Shown here in pieces: positions 1 to 6,993 of a DNA stretch of 26,533 bases. Location: assembly GCA_964590225.1 (NCBI GenBank), contig CAZPWS010000045.1, positions 1 through 26,533 of the forward strand, given 5' to 3'. Below the pieces are notes generated by a model. That model was given only the letters and a program-made list of their open reading frames with translations. It was not told the DNA's origin and ran no database searches. The position numbers were made by a program, and so were the translations under genes. The DNA is from JAEUSG01 sp964590225 (GTDB lineage Bacteria; Fibrobacterota; OXYB2-FULL-49-7; JAEUSG01). Numbering within the stretch: position 1 is the stretch's first letter; each line of letters begins with the position of its first letter.

Positions 1-1
1 A

Positions 2-124
2 TACTCGGATACGCTCGCTTATTTCAGCTTATACACAACTTTTGAAAATAACTCGGCGATACGCTTTACAGAGCAAGTGTATCAGATCATACTGCGGAAG
101 ATGCTTTTATGGCACGACTACTAA
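2..124 (+). CDS. 3' end of an unknown gene (partial, uncertain frame)
   Basis: This frame is open from the left edge and gives 40 residues ending in LLWHDY before TAA at 122-124. The next ORF starts at 109, so the two overlap by 16 bases, which would fit translational coupling. The family is not recognisable. An alternative is that this frame and the following ORF are one gene broken by a frameshift. The other frame is open from position 52 (after TAA at 49-51) and reads naturally straight into the ATG at 109. The sequence alone does not decide between two overlapping genes and one damaged gene. Confidence 0.35.
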   Translation, partial: YSDTLAYFSLYTTFENNSAIRFTEQVYQIILRKMLLWHDY

Positions 125-921
125 AGAGCAACTATAACCGTGCCAATTTTCTTACGATAAGAAGTTCCTATCATGCCCAAATAAAAAATGACTTTATAGC
201 AATTCCATTAAAGCTTAAGGCTGCCATCGAGTCGGTAAGGGCAGAGCAGGGGGTGCAGTCTTATGATCTTTGGAAACCCGCTGATCTTGAAAGCGTTGAT
301 GACTTTTTCTCCGAAACCGAAGATAGGTTACTTGAAGAAGGTCTTTCAACGGCTCTTGCTGGAAAATTTGCAACACCCGAAACATTTCTCTCTTTTATAA
401 CCGACCTTCTTAGCGGCCCATATGCCATCAATGAAACAGTTGAAGATAAACCATTTGTTCTTACAATAAACTTAATGGCATTTTTTAATAATCCTGTGCA
501 GGACTTACGAACATTAATGCCAAAGTTTATGTGGTATAATGAAGCGGCATGGAAAAAAGCGGATACATGGGATAATCCATACGGATATACAAATCCTGCT
601 GGAAATAATCAGGTTTATGCTTCCTACGATGATTCGTTGTTAGCGGAACAGGGAAGAATTACCTCTATTGATTTTTCTTTTTCCTATGGATCCAAAATTT
701 ATCATTTGAATAGCCCTTACTATACAGAAATGTACATTGACACTTCATACTATATTGAGCCGATTACCTTAGTTAGAGATAATGGTACCCCATTCAGTCT
801 CGAGATAGATGGCGAGTTGCCATATTTTAACGATTACACATTCGCCGGACTATTTCCAGAAATGGACACCAGAGCAAAATGGCTTGCATTCATTAGGCAA
901 TGGGAGCCGGAAATAAACTGA
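109..921 (+). CDS. Uncharacterised 270-aa protein
   Basis: The family is not recognised. The translation has no signal peptide or membrane segment. Its first half is mixed charged and helical, with an acidic stretch around residues 60-80. Its second half is rich in aromatic residues and Asn/Asp (YNEAAWKKADTWDNPYGYTN and several Tyr pairs), as expected for a beta-rich extracytoplasmic or carbohydrate-facing domain. A GGAAG sequence about nine bases upstream could serve the ATG at 109. The lack of a signal peptide, and the open frame upstream of this ATG, leave open that it is the C-terminal part of a longer, frameshifted exported protein. A strong intrinsic terminator follows 24 bases after its stop, so it ends a transcription unit. 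It overlaps the next ORF by 22 bases. Confidence 0.7.
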   Translation: MARLLKSNYNRANFLTIRSSYHAQIKNDFIAIPLKLKAAIESVRAEQGVQSYDLWKPADLESVDDFFSETEDRLLEEGLSTALAGKFATPETFLSFITDLLSGPYAINETVEDKPFVLTINLMAFFNNPVQDLRTLMPKFMWYNEAAWKKADTWDNPYGYTNPAGNNQVYASYDDSLLAEQGRITSIDFSFSYGSKIYHLNSPYYTEMYIDTSYYIEPITLVRDNGTPFSLEIDGELPYFNDYTFAGLFPEMDTRAKWLAFIRQWEPEIN

Positions 922-2405
922 TTTCTGATTCACTGTATTTTTTGGGCAGGCTGAAACCTAAGTTCAGCCTGCTTTTTTTTCTTATCCCTTTATCTTCCAT
1001 TATACTTGCATCAGGCGTTCAGTCAACAATTTTTCATACTCTTTCATGGCCGACCATTGAAGACCATCCCCTGAGTATTGATGAAGAAAACCATATAGAT
1101 CTATTATGTGAATATATTGATATTATGCATATTAGAAGAATAAATAAAGATCCTCTCAACCCTGATTCAGTTGTTTCTATAGGCAGTCGGTTATGGTCGT
1201 CGCTTCGAGCAAAAAGATCGTTTGGTAATAAGGGTATCGGTATAACTCTTGAAGGTATAGATTTGGATATAAAAACTCATTTTACCGATGAATACTTCAC
1301 AGGTTTTGAAGGAAAGCAGAATCGCTTTATTGTAGGTACGGATGGCTGGTACAAATACGGCTTTTTAAATACCAGTATAAGTATTCAACTACCGCTCTAC
1401 GAATTCACGACTGTAATGAATCCTTTTTGGAAGAGAATAAACTTTAATGCGTCAACAGCAGTTACTTTAAAGCAATTTGATATTGCACTAAATGTAAAAA
1501 GATACTCGCCTCCCTCTGTTAGGCTTACCCCATTTTTATCATACACTGCGTTTGAGTTGCCACTGCACCCATCATTCTGTGGAGTAAATGTTTTTACGGT
1601 ATATAGACAAAAAATTTTTAAGGCGGAGCTTTCAGGCGGCATAGAATGGTTCAGAGCTGATTCCATCAGGAGTAAGCAGCATTTTTTTATTAATTCCCAC
1701 GGTTTCAATAAAACAGTTCATGGTTCTGTTTCAACGCAAAATATTTATAAACCATTCATTAACATTCATGTGAGCAGTGCAGACATTAAAACCGAAGCAC
1801 TATATGGAATAAAGCCTTTTCTTGGCCTTGACACCCTTCACGCAAGCCGATTACGAATGGAAACAGGCGGTAAATTTTTCTCAAATCAACTCGCAATTTC
1901 ATTGTATCACGATCGCCTGAGTATTGGCACCGACTCTGGTGTAGCAGATGCCTTTCCTTTTTCGGGATGGGCTGCGTTAATGAATGTTGCATACAGAATT
2001 GATTCGGCGGCAGCTCGTATAAGAGAAACGGGTATTAAATTAGATTGGTTGTTAAAACGCAAAAAATACCATGCAACGGATATCGGGTTGAACTTTGCAC
2101 TTGTTGACATAAATGATACATTAATTGTCCGTGAAAAACAGCGTCTGTACCTATTCTTTTTTACGCTTGGGCCGTACGAAAGGTATTCTTCCGGCGGTAC
2201 AGAGAAACTTGTGCTGACTCCAAGAATTGCACATACTTGGATGCCTGAGAACAGGTGGTTGTTCAAAATTGGAGTAACCCAACATATTCCGCTTGATAAA
2301 CCATCATTTAAAGCAACAACAACACACGGCCGCAAAAGCTCCAATATCGAATCGTCAACAAGAGGTGGAACTATAATTAACTTTGATGTATCCCGTAAAT
2401 TATAA
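900..2405 (+). CDS. Probable exported protein, possible outer-membrane beta-barrel
   Basis: 501 aa if started at ATG 900. Residues about 17-42 look like a signal peptide: a basic KPK, then a hydrophobic run FSLLFFLIPLSSIILASG. The body alternates short hydrophobic and polar stretches with many aromatic residues (for example YRQKIFKAELSGGIEWF), the pattern of transmembrane beta strands. The C-terminus (NFDVSRKL) does not end in the usual aromatic residue. I do not recognise the family. The start is problematic. ATG 900 overlaps the preceding gene by 22 bases, and TTG 942 is the only other start that keeps the signal peptide. Both lie upstream of or within the terminator at 946-980. The next in-frame Met is about 75 codons in and would lose the signal. 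Confidence 0.7.
   Translation: MGAGNKLISDSLYFLGRLKPKFSLLFFLIPLSSIILASGVQSTIFHTLSWPTIEDHPLSIDEENHIDLLCEYIDIMHIRRINKDPLNPDSVVSIGSRLWSSLRAKRSFGNKGIGITLEGIDLDIKTHFTDEYFTGFEGKQNRFIVGTDGWYKYGFLNTSISIQLPLYEFTTVMNPFWKRINFNASTAVTLKQFDIALNVKRYSPPSVRLTPFLSYTAFELPLHPSFCGVNVFTVYRQKIFKAELSGGIEWFRADSIRSKQHFFINSHGFNKTVHGSVSTQNIYKPFINIHVSSADIKTEALYGIKPFLGLDTLHASRLRMETGGKFFSNQLAISLYHDRLSIGTDSGVADAFPFSGWAALMNVAYRIDSAAARIRETGIKLDWLLKRKKYHATDIGLNFALVDINDTLIVREKQRLYLFFFTLGPYERYSSGGTEKLVLTPRIAHTWMPENRWLFKIGVTQHIPLDKPSFKATTTHGRKSSNIESSTRGGTIINFDVSRKL
946..980 (+). terminator. Strong intrinsic terminator inside the 5' end of the next ORF
   Basis: A perfect 10-bp stem, GCAGGCTGAA (946-955) with TTCAGCCTGC (963-972), has a 7-base loop and is followed by eight T (973-980). 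This is a textbook rho-independent terminator 24 bases after the stop at 921. It sits within the first 27 codons of the ORF that starts at 900. Expression of that ORF would therefore need readthrough, or a ribosome moving through the hairpin. Confidence 0.85.
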
Positions 2406-2415
2406 ACCCAAACTT

Positions 2416-2439
2416 TGCATTAGAAACATTTCTAATGCA
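2416..2439. repeat. Perfect 11-bp inverted repeat between convergent genes
   Basis: TGCATTAGAAA (2416-2426) and TTTCTAATGCA (2429-2439) are perfect inverted arms separated by CA. The palindrome lies 11 bases after the plus-strand gene ending at 2405 and 18 bases from the stop of the minus-strand small gene. It may act as a bidirectional transcription stop, although there is no T run directly behind it on either strand. A protein-binding site is the alternative. Confidence 0.55.
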
Positions 2440-2457
2440 GTCAGGCCTAAATACTTT

Positions 2458-2568
2458 TTATCTTGACCCTTTGCTTTGCCTCTTTGCAGCTTTTTCAGCA
2501 CGCTTTTCTTTCAGGCTCTTTTCCGGTTTTTTCTTCGTCTCTTTTTTTGCATTCTGGTCTTTTGCCAC
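2458..2568 (-). CDS. Tiny lysine-rich 36-aa protein (GTG start)
   Basis: A GTG at 2568-2566 opens a 36-codon frame ending in TAA at 2460-2458. A perfect AGGAGG (2580-2575) lies six bases upstream, the best ribosome-binding site in this part of the window, and it decides the start. The product begins MAKDQNAKKETKKKPEKSLK and is about 40 percent Lys plus Arg, with no hydrophobic core. It is probably disordered and nucleic-acid or ribosome associated, but that is inference from composition only. It is convergent with the barrel-like gene. No second gene continues the transcription unit. The coding call rests on the ribosome-binding site, the length of the clean frame and the composition. Confidence 0.6.
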   Translation of the reverse strand: MAKDQNAKKETKKKPEKSLKEKRAEKAAKRQSKGSR

Positions 2569-2600
2569 TGTGAGCCTCCTATTTGTATTATCGGGCTTTT

Positions 2601-2656
2601 AGATTCTGTGTCAGCCACACTGACTTCAGAATCTTATTTCAGCCTTTGCCGATTTA
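2601..2656 (+). repeat. Dispersed hairpin element, copy A
   Basis: The stem AGATTCTG (2601-2608) pairs with CAGAATCT (2627-2634), with an inner TCAG/CTGA pairing. It is followed by TTATTTCAGCCTTTGCCGA and TTTA. From the 3' stem arm onward the 30 bases match the element at 17750-17830 (minus strand) at 27 positions. One of the differences is a compensatory swap in the stem (T-A here, C-G in the other copy). It lies upstream of the promoter of the 2821 gene and in the leader region of the tiny 2458-2568 gene. Confidence 0.6.
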
Positions 2657-2683
2657 ATATGTTGAAGATAAATTACGAGCAGA

Positions 2684-2722
2684 TGAAATGTAAAATAATT
2701 GGGATTGCCAATTTTCATTTCA
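2684..2722. repeat. Imperfect inverted repeat upstream of the AAA gene
   Basis: TGAAATG (2684-2690) pairs with CATTTCA (2716-2722), and AATTGG (2697-2702) with CCAATT (2708-2713), leaving a 5-base loop and an asymmetric internal loop. It lies just upstream of the candidate promoter at 2739-2767, where it could be an operator. There is no T run to make it a terminator. Confidence 0.4.
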
Positions 2723-2738
2723 AATGTAACACCTTTGG

Positions 2739-2767
2739 TTGAACAGCTATGAATAAAATATTATATT
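2739..2767 (+). promoter_or_regulatory. Candidate sigma-70 promoter for the AAA/DUF4143 gene
   Basis: TTGAAC (2739-2744), a 17-base spacer, then TATATT (2762-2767). The predicted start of transcription is near 2774, giving a leader of about 47 bases to the ATG at 2821. The match is good at both hexamers (4 of 6 and 5 of 6). Confidence 0.5.
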
Positions 2768-2820
2768 AAAGACTATGATCCTATATTAACCGCAAAATTA
2801 GTAGCGTACTCTGGTAGAAT

Positions 2821-3993
2821 ATGACCAAAAACATTAAATTCGATAGAATCTGCAAGCTTCCAGAAAACCATAGCTTCTTTTTGTTTGGAGCCAGAGGCAC
2901 AGGAAAAACAACACTTTTAAGAAGTTTGCCATTCTTGAAGAGTGCTTTTTATATTGACTTATTGAATAGTGATAGTGAGGAACAATACACCCTTCGCCCG
3001 CAATTACTAATCGAACAGGCTGAAGCGTTGGCCGAAGGCGATTGGATAGTAATTGATGAAATTCAGAAAATTCCAAAGCTGTTAGATCATGTTCACATTC
3101 TTATCGAACAAAAGAAAATAAATTTTGCTTTAACCGGTTCAAGTAGCCGAAAGTTAAAACGGGGAGGCGCCAACCTTTTGGCTGGTCGTGCCTATAGCTT
3201 CTCTCTTTATCCCTTTACCACATATGAATTGAGAGAGCATTTTGATTTACATCAGGCACTTCAGTGGGGTACCCTACCTGTAATCACCTCTTTGAAAAAT
3301 GACAAAGACAGAGAGAGATATCTTAGAACATATGCCCAGACTTATCTGAAAGAGGAAATTCTGATCGAACAGTTGGTTAGAAACTTGGATCCATTTAGGT
3401 TATTTCTGCCAATTGCGGCACAGATGAACACAATGATAATTAATTACTCAAATATTTCTAAAGATACTGGTGTTGACTACAAGACAATTCAGAACTATTA
3501 CCAAATTCTTGTTGAAACAAATCTTGGTATCTTTCTGGAACCATATAACAAATCCGTTCGTAAGGTTCAGAAGCAGGCTCCCAAGTTTTATCTTTACGAC
3601 ATGGGTGTGAAACGCTCTTTAGAGCGTAAGCTTACTCTGCCGCTTTTAGAGCAAACAACCGAGTATGGAGAAGCATTTGAATGCTGGTTTGTAAATGAAT
3701 GTTTTCGCCTGAATCATTATCTTGAATTGGATTATGAATTCTCATATCTTAGGACAAGAGATGATGTTGAAGTTGATCTTATTATTAATAGGCCAAACAA
3801 GAGTCAGGTTCTATTAGAAATAAAATCATCTACATCCGTAGACGAGCGTCATGTAAAATCTCTCCAACATTTTGAAAATGATTTTAGCGGTGCACGCTTT
3901 ATTTGCGCGTGTCGCGTAGAACAGCCACAGAAAATTGGTAATATTGAAATTCTGCCCTATATGCTTGCTTTAAAGGAAATAGGATTGGGCTAA
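2821..3993 (+). CDS. AAA ATPase with DUF4143 (PD-(D/E)XK-like C-terminus)
   Basis: 390 aa, the usual length for the AAA_14/DUF4143 family. Walker A is GARGTGKTT (residues 23-31) and Walker B is WIVIDEIQK, with Asp-Glu at 79-80. ALTGSSSRKLKRG (103-115) is the typical sensor/Arg region of the family. The DUF4143 half (about 170-390) ends in a nuclease-fold signature: D319 in EVDLII, then E333-I-K335 in LLEIKSS. Family members are cytoplasmic ATPases of unknown role, common near mobile and defence genes. The ribosome-binding site is weak. The gene has its own candidate promoter and ends tail to tail with the SNF2 remnant, sharing the four bases 3990-3993. Nothing suggests that it is broken. Confidence 0.92.
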   Translation: MTKNIKFDRICKLPENHSFFLFGARGTGKTTLLRSLPFLKSAFYIDLLNSDSEEQYTLRPQLLIEQAEALAEGDWIVIDEIQKIPKLLDHVHILIEQKKINFALTGSSSRKLKRGGANLLAGRAYSFSLYPFTTYELREHFDLHQALQWGTLPVITSLKNDKDRERYLRTYAQTYLKEEILIEQLVRNLDPFRLFLPIAAQMNTMIINYSNISKDTGVDYKTIQNYYQILVETNLGIFLEPYNKSVRKVQKQAPKFYLYDMGVKRSLERKLTLPLLEQTTEYGEAFECWFVNECFRLNHYLELDYEFSYLRTRDDVEVDLIINRPNKSQVLLEIKSSTSVDERHVKSLQHFENDFSGARFICACRVEQPQKIGNIEILPYMLALKEIGLG

Positions 3994-4664
3994 TAACTTA
4001 GTATTTCTGTTATGTCCTCAGCAGTAAGAGAGAGCGAGCTTGCATCATCGTCGACAAGTGATGTAAACAATTCTCTTTTTTTGTTCTGCAGCTCCATAAT
4101 TTTTTCTTCTATTGTCTGCTTACATATAAGTTTGTAAACTGTTACTGATTTAGTCTGTGCTATCCGGTGTGCACGGTCAGTTGCCTGTGCCTCAACTGCG
4201 GGATTCCACCACTGATCGTAGTGAATTACAGTATCGGCTCCAGTTAGATTCAGCCCATGACCTCCAGTCTTTAGACTTATCAGAAAACATGTTATTGATG
4301 GATCAGTATTAAACTTTTGTGTTAATTCCAGCCTGTCTTTAGTTTCTCCATCCATATATAAAAATGGAATATTGAATTCTTCCAATTGCGATCTTATTAT
4401 AGCGAGCATTGAAGTGAATTGGCTGAAAATAAGTGTTCTGTGACCGCCATCTTTAACTTCTTCTATCAATTCCATTAACATATCCAGGTTTGATGGTGAT
4501 GTAACAGTTTTATACCTCTTGTCGCCAATGTCAACTATTAATTGAACAGAACTCTCATTGCGGAAAAGATCATTTTCGTATGGCGGACGGGATTCAATAT
4601 AAATGGCGAAGGTTGCTATTTTGTCGTATGGGATGCTGTAACGGCGGGAAAAAACCTTCAGCAA
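3990..4664 (-). CDS. C-terminal helicase part of a SNF2 protein (remnant ORF)
   Basis: 224 codons from a TTG at 4664. Residues about 58-205 are the second RecA-like domain of a SNF2 ATPase: GGHRTLIFSQFTSML, then LKTGGHGLNLTGAD (131-144), then DQWWNPAVEAQ and DRAHRIAQ (motifs V and VI). The first RecA domain with Walker A and DEAH is absent. Residues 1-57 look like the domain that normally follows the SWIM finger (LIVDIGDKRYKTV) and join the helicase half abruptly near residue 57, as expected for an internal deletion. The frame continues upstream through a TAA (4676-4674) into a SWIM zinc finger. It cannot hydrolyse ATP as it stands. It is either a decayed gene or a fragment whose fold survives. 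Confidence 0.7.
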   Translation of the reverse strand: MLKVFSRRYSIPYDKIATFAIYIESRPPYENDLFRNESSVQLIVDIGDKRYKTVTSPSNLDMLMELIEEVKDGGHRTLIFSQFTSMLAIIRSQLEEFNIPFLYMDGETKDRLELTQKFNTDPSITCFLISLKTGGHGLNLTGADTVIHYDQWWNPAVEAQATDRAHRIAQTKSVTVYKLICKQTIEEKIMELQNKKRELFTSLVDDDASSLSLTAEDITEILSY

Positions 4665-4673
4665 TTCTTGTAT

Positions 4674-4985
4674 TTATGGCTTTGATGTATTTGGAGTGTT
4701 AACGTTTGAAAAAACTTGGGGAGTTTCAACTTTCAATAACATGGATGAGGCTACTATGTGTTTGCAGAGGCCACCCACAGGGCATGTGCAGGTACCATGA
4801 ATAACCACCATTTTATCGTCAGATACTAGAAGGTTTACTTTATATATATCGTTACCTCTTACAGAAAAACTGCAACGTTTCCATTCGTTCCATTGAAGAT
4901 TGCTCTTCCCTGATTGAAATATGATATACCCTTCTGATAAGTAGCGCCCCCAACTCGCTTGGTTATTTGGCTTATATCCATCCGT
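4674..4985 (-). pseudogene. SWIM zinc-finger N-terminal remnant of the same SNF2 gene
   Basis: The 103 codons between the stop of the SEC-C gene (TGA, 4988-4986) and a TAA at 4676-4674 are in the same frame as the SNF2 remnant downstream. They encode a SWIM finger, CTCPVGGLCKHIVA, with CxC and CxH ligands, preceded by the typical SWGRYLSEGYIIF lead-in. There is no ATG, GTG or TTG ahead of the finger; the only in-frame ATG (KMVV) is inside the domain. SWIM domains occur at the N-terminus of many bacterial SNF2 helicases, so this and 3990-4664 read as one gene that lost its start and its ATPase core and gained a stop between the parts. Confidence 0.65.
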
Positions 4986-5981
4986 TCATCCGCAACACTT
5001 TTTGTACTTTTTACCGCTTCCACACGGGCATTTGTCATTTGGCCCTGTTTTAGAAGATGTCTGTTTTAATATTCTCGGCTTGATCTTTCTTGCGTATTTT
5101 TGAATCCACTCTAATGCCCCCGGAACTAAAGACCATGCGGTATGGAAATTATCGGCGTATATATAGGCTTCCTCTAGTCCCCCCATTTCAACACCCGGTA
5201 TGTCACTCTCCGGGCATGACACCAAATCTTCTTCTGTCAGCGCATATGGAACATGCTCATTTGCTTCAAGAGCATCTTCCAATGCTTCTATAGTTGCCTG
5301 GCATTCACCATGTTTACGAAATGATATGAGAACTTTTGCATACAGCCATTCGGATGCACTATCTTCGGGATAGCGCTTATCTCTTAACACAGCTTCCATT
5401 TCGTCAAACATTCCAAGTTCGCCCAGATATTCAAGAAGGACATATCTCATACCTTGATTGTCGTGTGGGTTTAAATCCAGCATTGCGCGACAATGTTCAA
5501 TCGCCTCTTCTTCCCTATTTATAGAATAAAGACAATCAGCAAGTTCTGCTCGTGCACGCATGTAAGGTCTGGTTTCGATAACTCCCCAGAAATGCCCTTT
5601 GGCCTTTTTAAATTCTTCAGCACCAATTTGTCTTTCACCTGCTGCAACAGCTTTTTCAAGTAGTATCAATGCCTTGCTGGGTCTTGTTTCTTTTTCAGCT
5701 AAAATAAGGTAAGCATCAGCACAATCGGGATCAGCTTTCAAAGCTTCTTTGGCCAAACGCTCCCTTTCTATCGGATTTTCCTCATCCCACGCATCATATA
5801 TAATGTCCTGCGCATATTGTGTTTTGTCTTTTGGAGCAGCTTCCGGAATTTTACCCCCCGAAGCCATAAATCCCTTCATAAAAGCATTGATTTCAGATTC
5901 GTCCTTAAAGTTCTGCTCATTTATTAGCCGAGTCAAATCGGCCATTGATTTTTCCATATTGAAATGTTTTGGTGATTTCAT
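4986..5981 (-). CDS. TPR protein with C-terminal SEC-C metal-binding motif
   Basis: 331 aa. Residues about 55-240 form TPR-like helical repeats (CADAYLILAEKETRPSKALI; RAELADCLYSINREEEAIEH; LNPHDNQGMRYVLLEYL), resembling the ST7-like TPR proteins of bacteria. The last 14 residues are a SEC-C zinc-binding motif, CPCGSGKKYKKCC. SEC-C motifs occur in SecA and in many unrelated proteins, so a role in secretion should not be assumed. A scaffold or adaptor role is likely but not specified. The start is uncertain: ATG 5981 overlaps the Fic gene by 65 bases, while the in-frame ATGs at 5957 and 5945 reduce this to 41 and 29 bases. It is the third gene of the methyltransferase-Fic-SEC-C operon. Confidence 0.85.
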   Translation of the reverse strand: MKSPKHFNMEKSMADLTRLINEQNFKDESEINAFMKGFMASGGKIPEAAPKDKTQYAQDIIYDAWDEENPIERERLAKEALKADPDCADAYLILAEKETRPSKALILLEKAVAAGERQIGAEEFKKAKGHFWGVIETRPYMRARAELADCLYSINREEEAIEHCRAMLDLNPHDNQGMRYVLLEYLGELGMFDEMEAVLRDKRYPEDSASEWLYAKVLISFRKHGECQATIEALEDALEANEHVPYALTEEDLVSCPESDIPGVEMGGLEEAYIYADNFHTAWSLVPGALEWIQKYARKIKPRILKQTSSKTGPNDKCPCGSGKKYKKCCG

Positions 5982-6993
5982 TGTTTCCGCGGATATTGCT
6001 GGATTTAATTGTTAGTCTGTATTTCTGTAAACGGCTGTTTGGTCTATCTGGTATTGTCATCTCAACAAACCCATTCAGAATAGCCGGTTTAAGATAATGC
6101 TCGCGAAAATGTTTTTCATCCTTGAGGCCTATTTTCTGCTGTATTTTAATGCGTGTCATGTCACCAGTGATTGCCTGAAGCAATTTTTTGACTTCGGGGG
6201 TAACTTCAGGGGTGACTTCGGGGGTCGGTTGTTTTAGCGAGTCCAGTATTATTTTCAGCATAAACTCTATAAATACCGAAGAATCACCTTCCTGTGTACT
6301 CTTATTTAGAACTTCATAATATTTTGACTGGCTTTTGTGAACCATGCTTTCGACTGGAAGATTAGCAAAAATAGGGTTCCACTTTGTAAGAATAAGGGAT
6401 TGCCATAATCGACCCATTCGGCCATTACCATCCTGAAAGGGATGAATGAATTCAAATTCATAATGAAAAACAGAACTTGTTACTAATGGATGCGTGTCTG
6501 TTGTTTGAAGCCATGCAAAAAGATTATTCATCAGTTCATGAACCTGTTTGGCTGGCGGAGCAATATGGACAACTTTTTTTTCCTTCATAATGCCAACACC
6601 AGTGTTTCTGAAGGCACCAGGATTATCAATAAGTCCGGTCATAAGAATTTTATGAGCTGCAAGCATCTCTTTTATTGATAGGCAATTCCATTTTTCAAAC
6701 TTGTCATAAACCCGTATGGCATTTCGAACTTCCTGAATTTCTCTTATGGGAGCAATCACACGCTTACCGTTCATTATGGCAGTTATCTGTTGTTCCGTGA
6801 GTGTATTGCCTTCAATAGCAAGTGAACCATGTATTGTTTTTACTCTGTTTACTTTACGCAGTTTGACATCTCTTGAGAGTATGTCCATAGCCTTTCTAAA
6901 TCCAAGAATTTCAGTTATCTCTGTTGTTAATGAGAGAATTTTTGAAGTAATGGTAAATGGAGGTTCGTAATATTTATCCATCTTTTTTCTCAT
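5917..6993 (-). CDS. Fic-family protein (probable AMP transferase)
   Basis: 358 aa. The Fic motif HPFQDGNGRMGR (184-195) matches the full active consensus, with catalytic His184, so transfer of AMP (or another nucleotide phosphate) to a protein side chain is expected. An N-terminal inhibitory helix is present: SLAIEG (57-62) fits (S/T)xxxE(G/N), so it is a self-inhibited class II enzyme without a separate antitoxin. A linker repeats PEV three times (TPEVTPEVTPEV, ending at 268) and leads to a C-terminal winged-helix-like region (about 268-330). The start at 6993 overlaps the methyltransferase stop by 20 bases; ATG 6981 overlaps it by 8. Stop-start overlap implies translation coupled to the methyltransferase. 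The target is unknown. Confidence 0.93.
   Translation of the reverse strand: MRKKMDKYYEPPFTITSKILSLTTEITEILGFRKAMDILSRDVKLRKVNRVKTIHGSLAIEGNTLTEQQITAIMNGKRVIAPIREIQEVRNAIRVYDKFEKWNCLSIKEMLAAHKILMTGLIDNPGAFRNTGVGIMKEKKVVHIAPPAKQVHELMNNLFAWLQTTDTHPLVTSSVFHYEFEFIHPFQDGNGRMGRLWQSLILTKWNPIFANLPVESMVHKSQSKYYEVLNKSTQEGDSSVFIEFMLKIILDSLKQPTPEVTPEVTPEVKKLLQAITGDMTRIKIQQKIGLKDEKHFREHYLKPAILNGFVEMTIPDRPNSRLQKYRLTIKSSNIRGNNEITKTFQYGKINGRFDSANK

Noticed and set aside
6200..6240. Short tandem repeat as a CRISPR or phase-variable tract
   Set aside because: It encodes the PEV repeat in the Fic linker. The units are only 12 bases, few and imperfect, and such linkers are common in Fic proteins.
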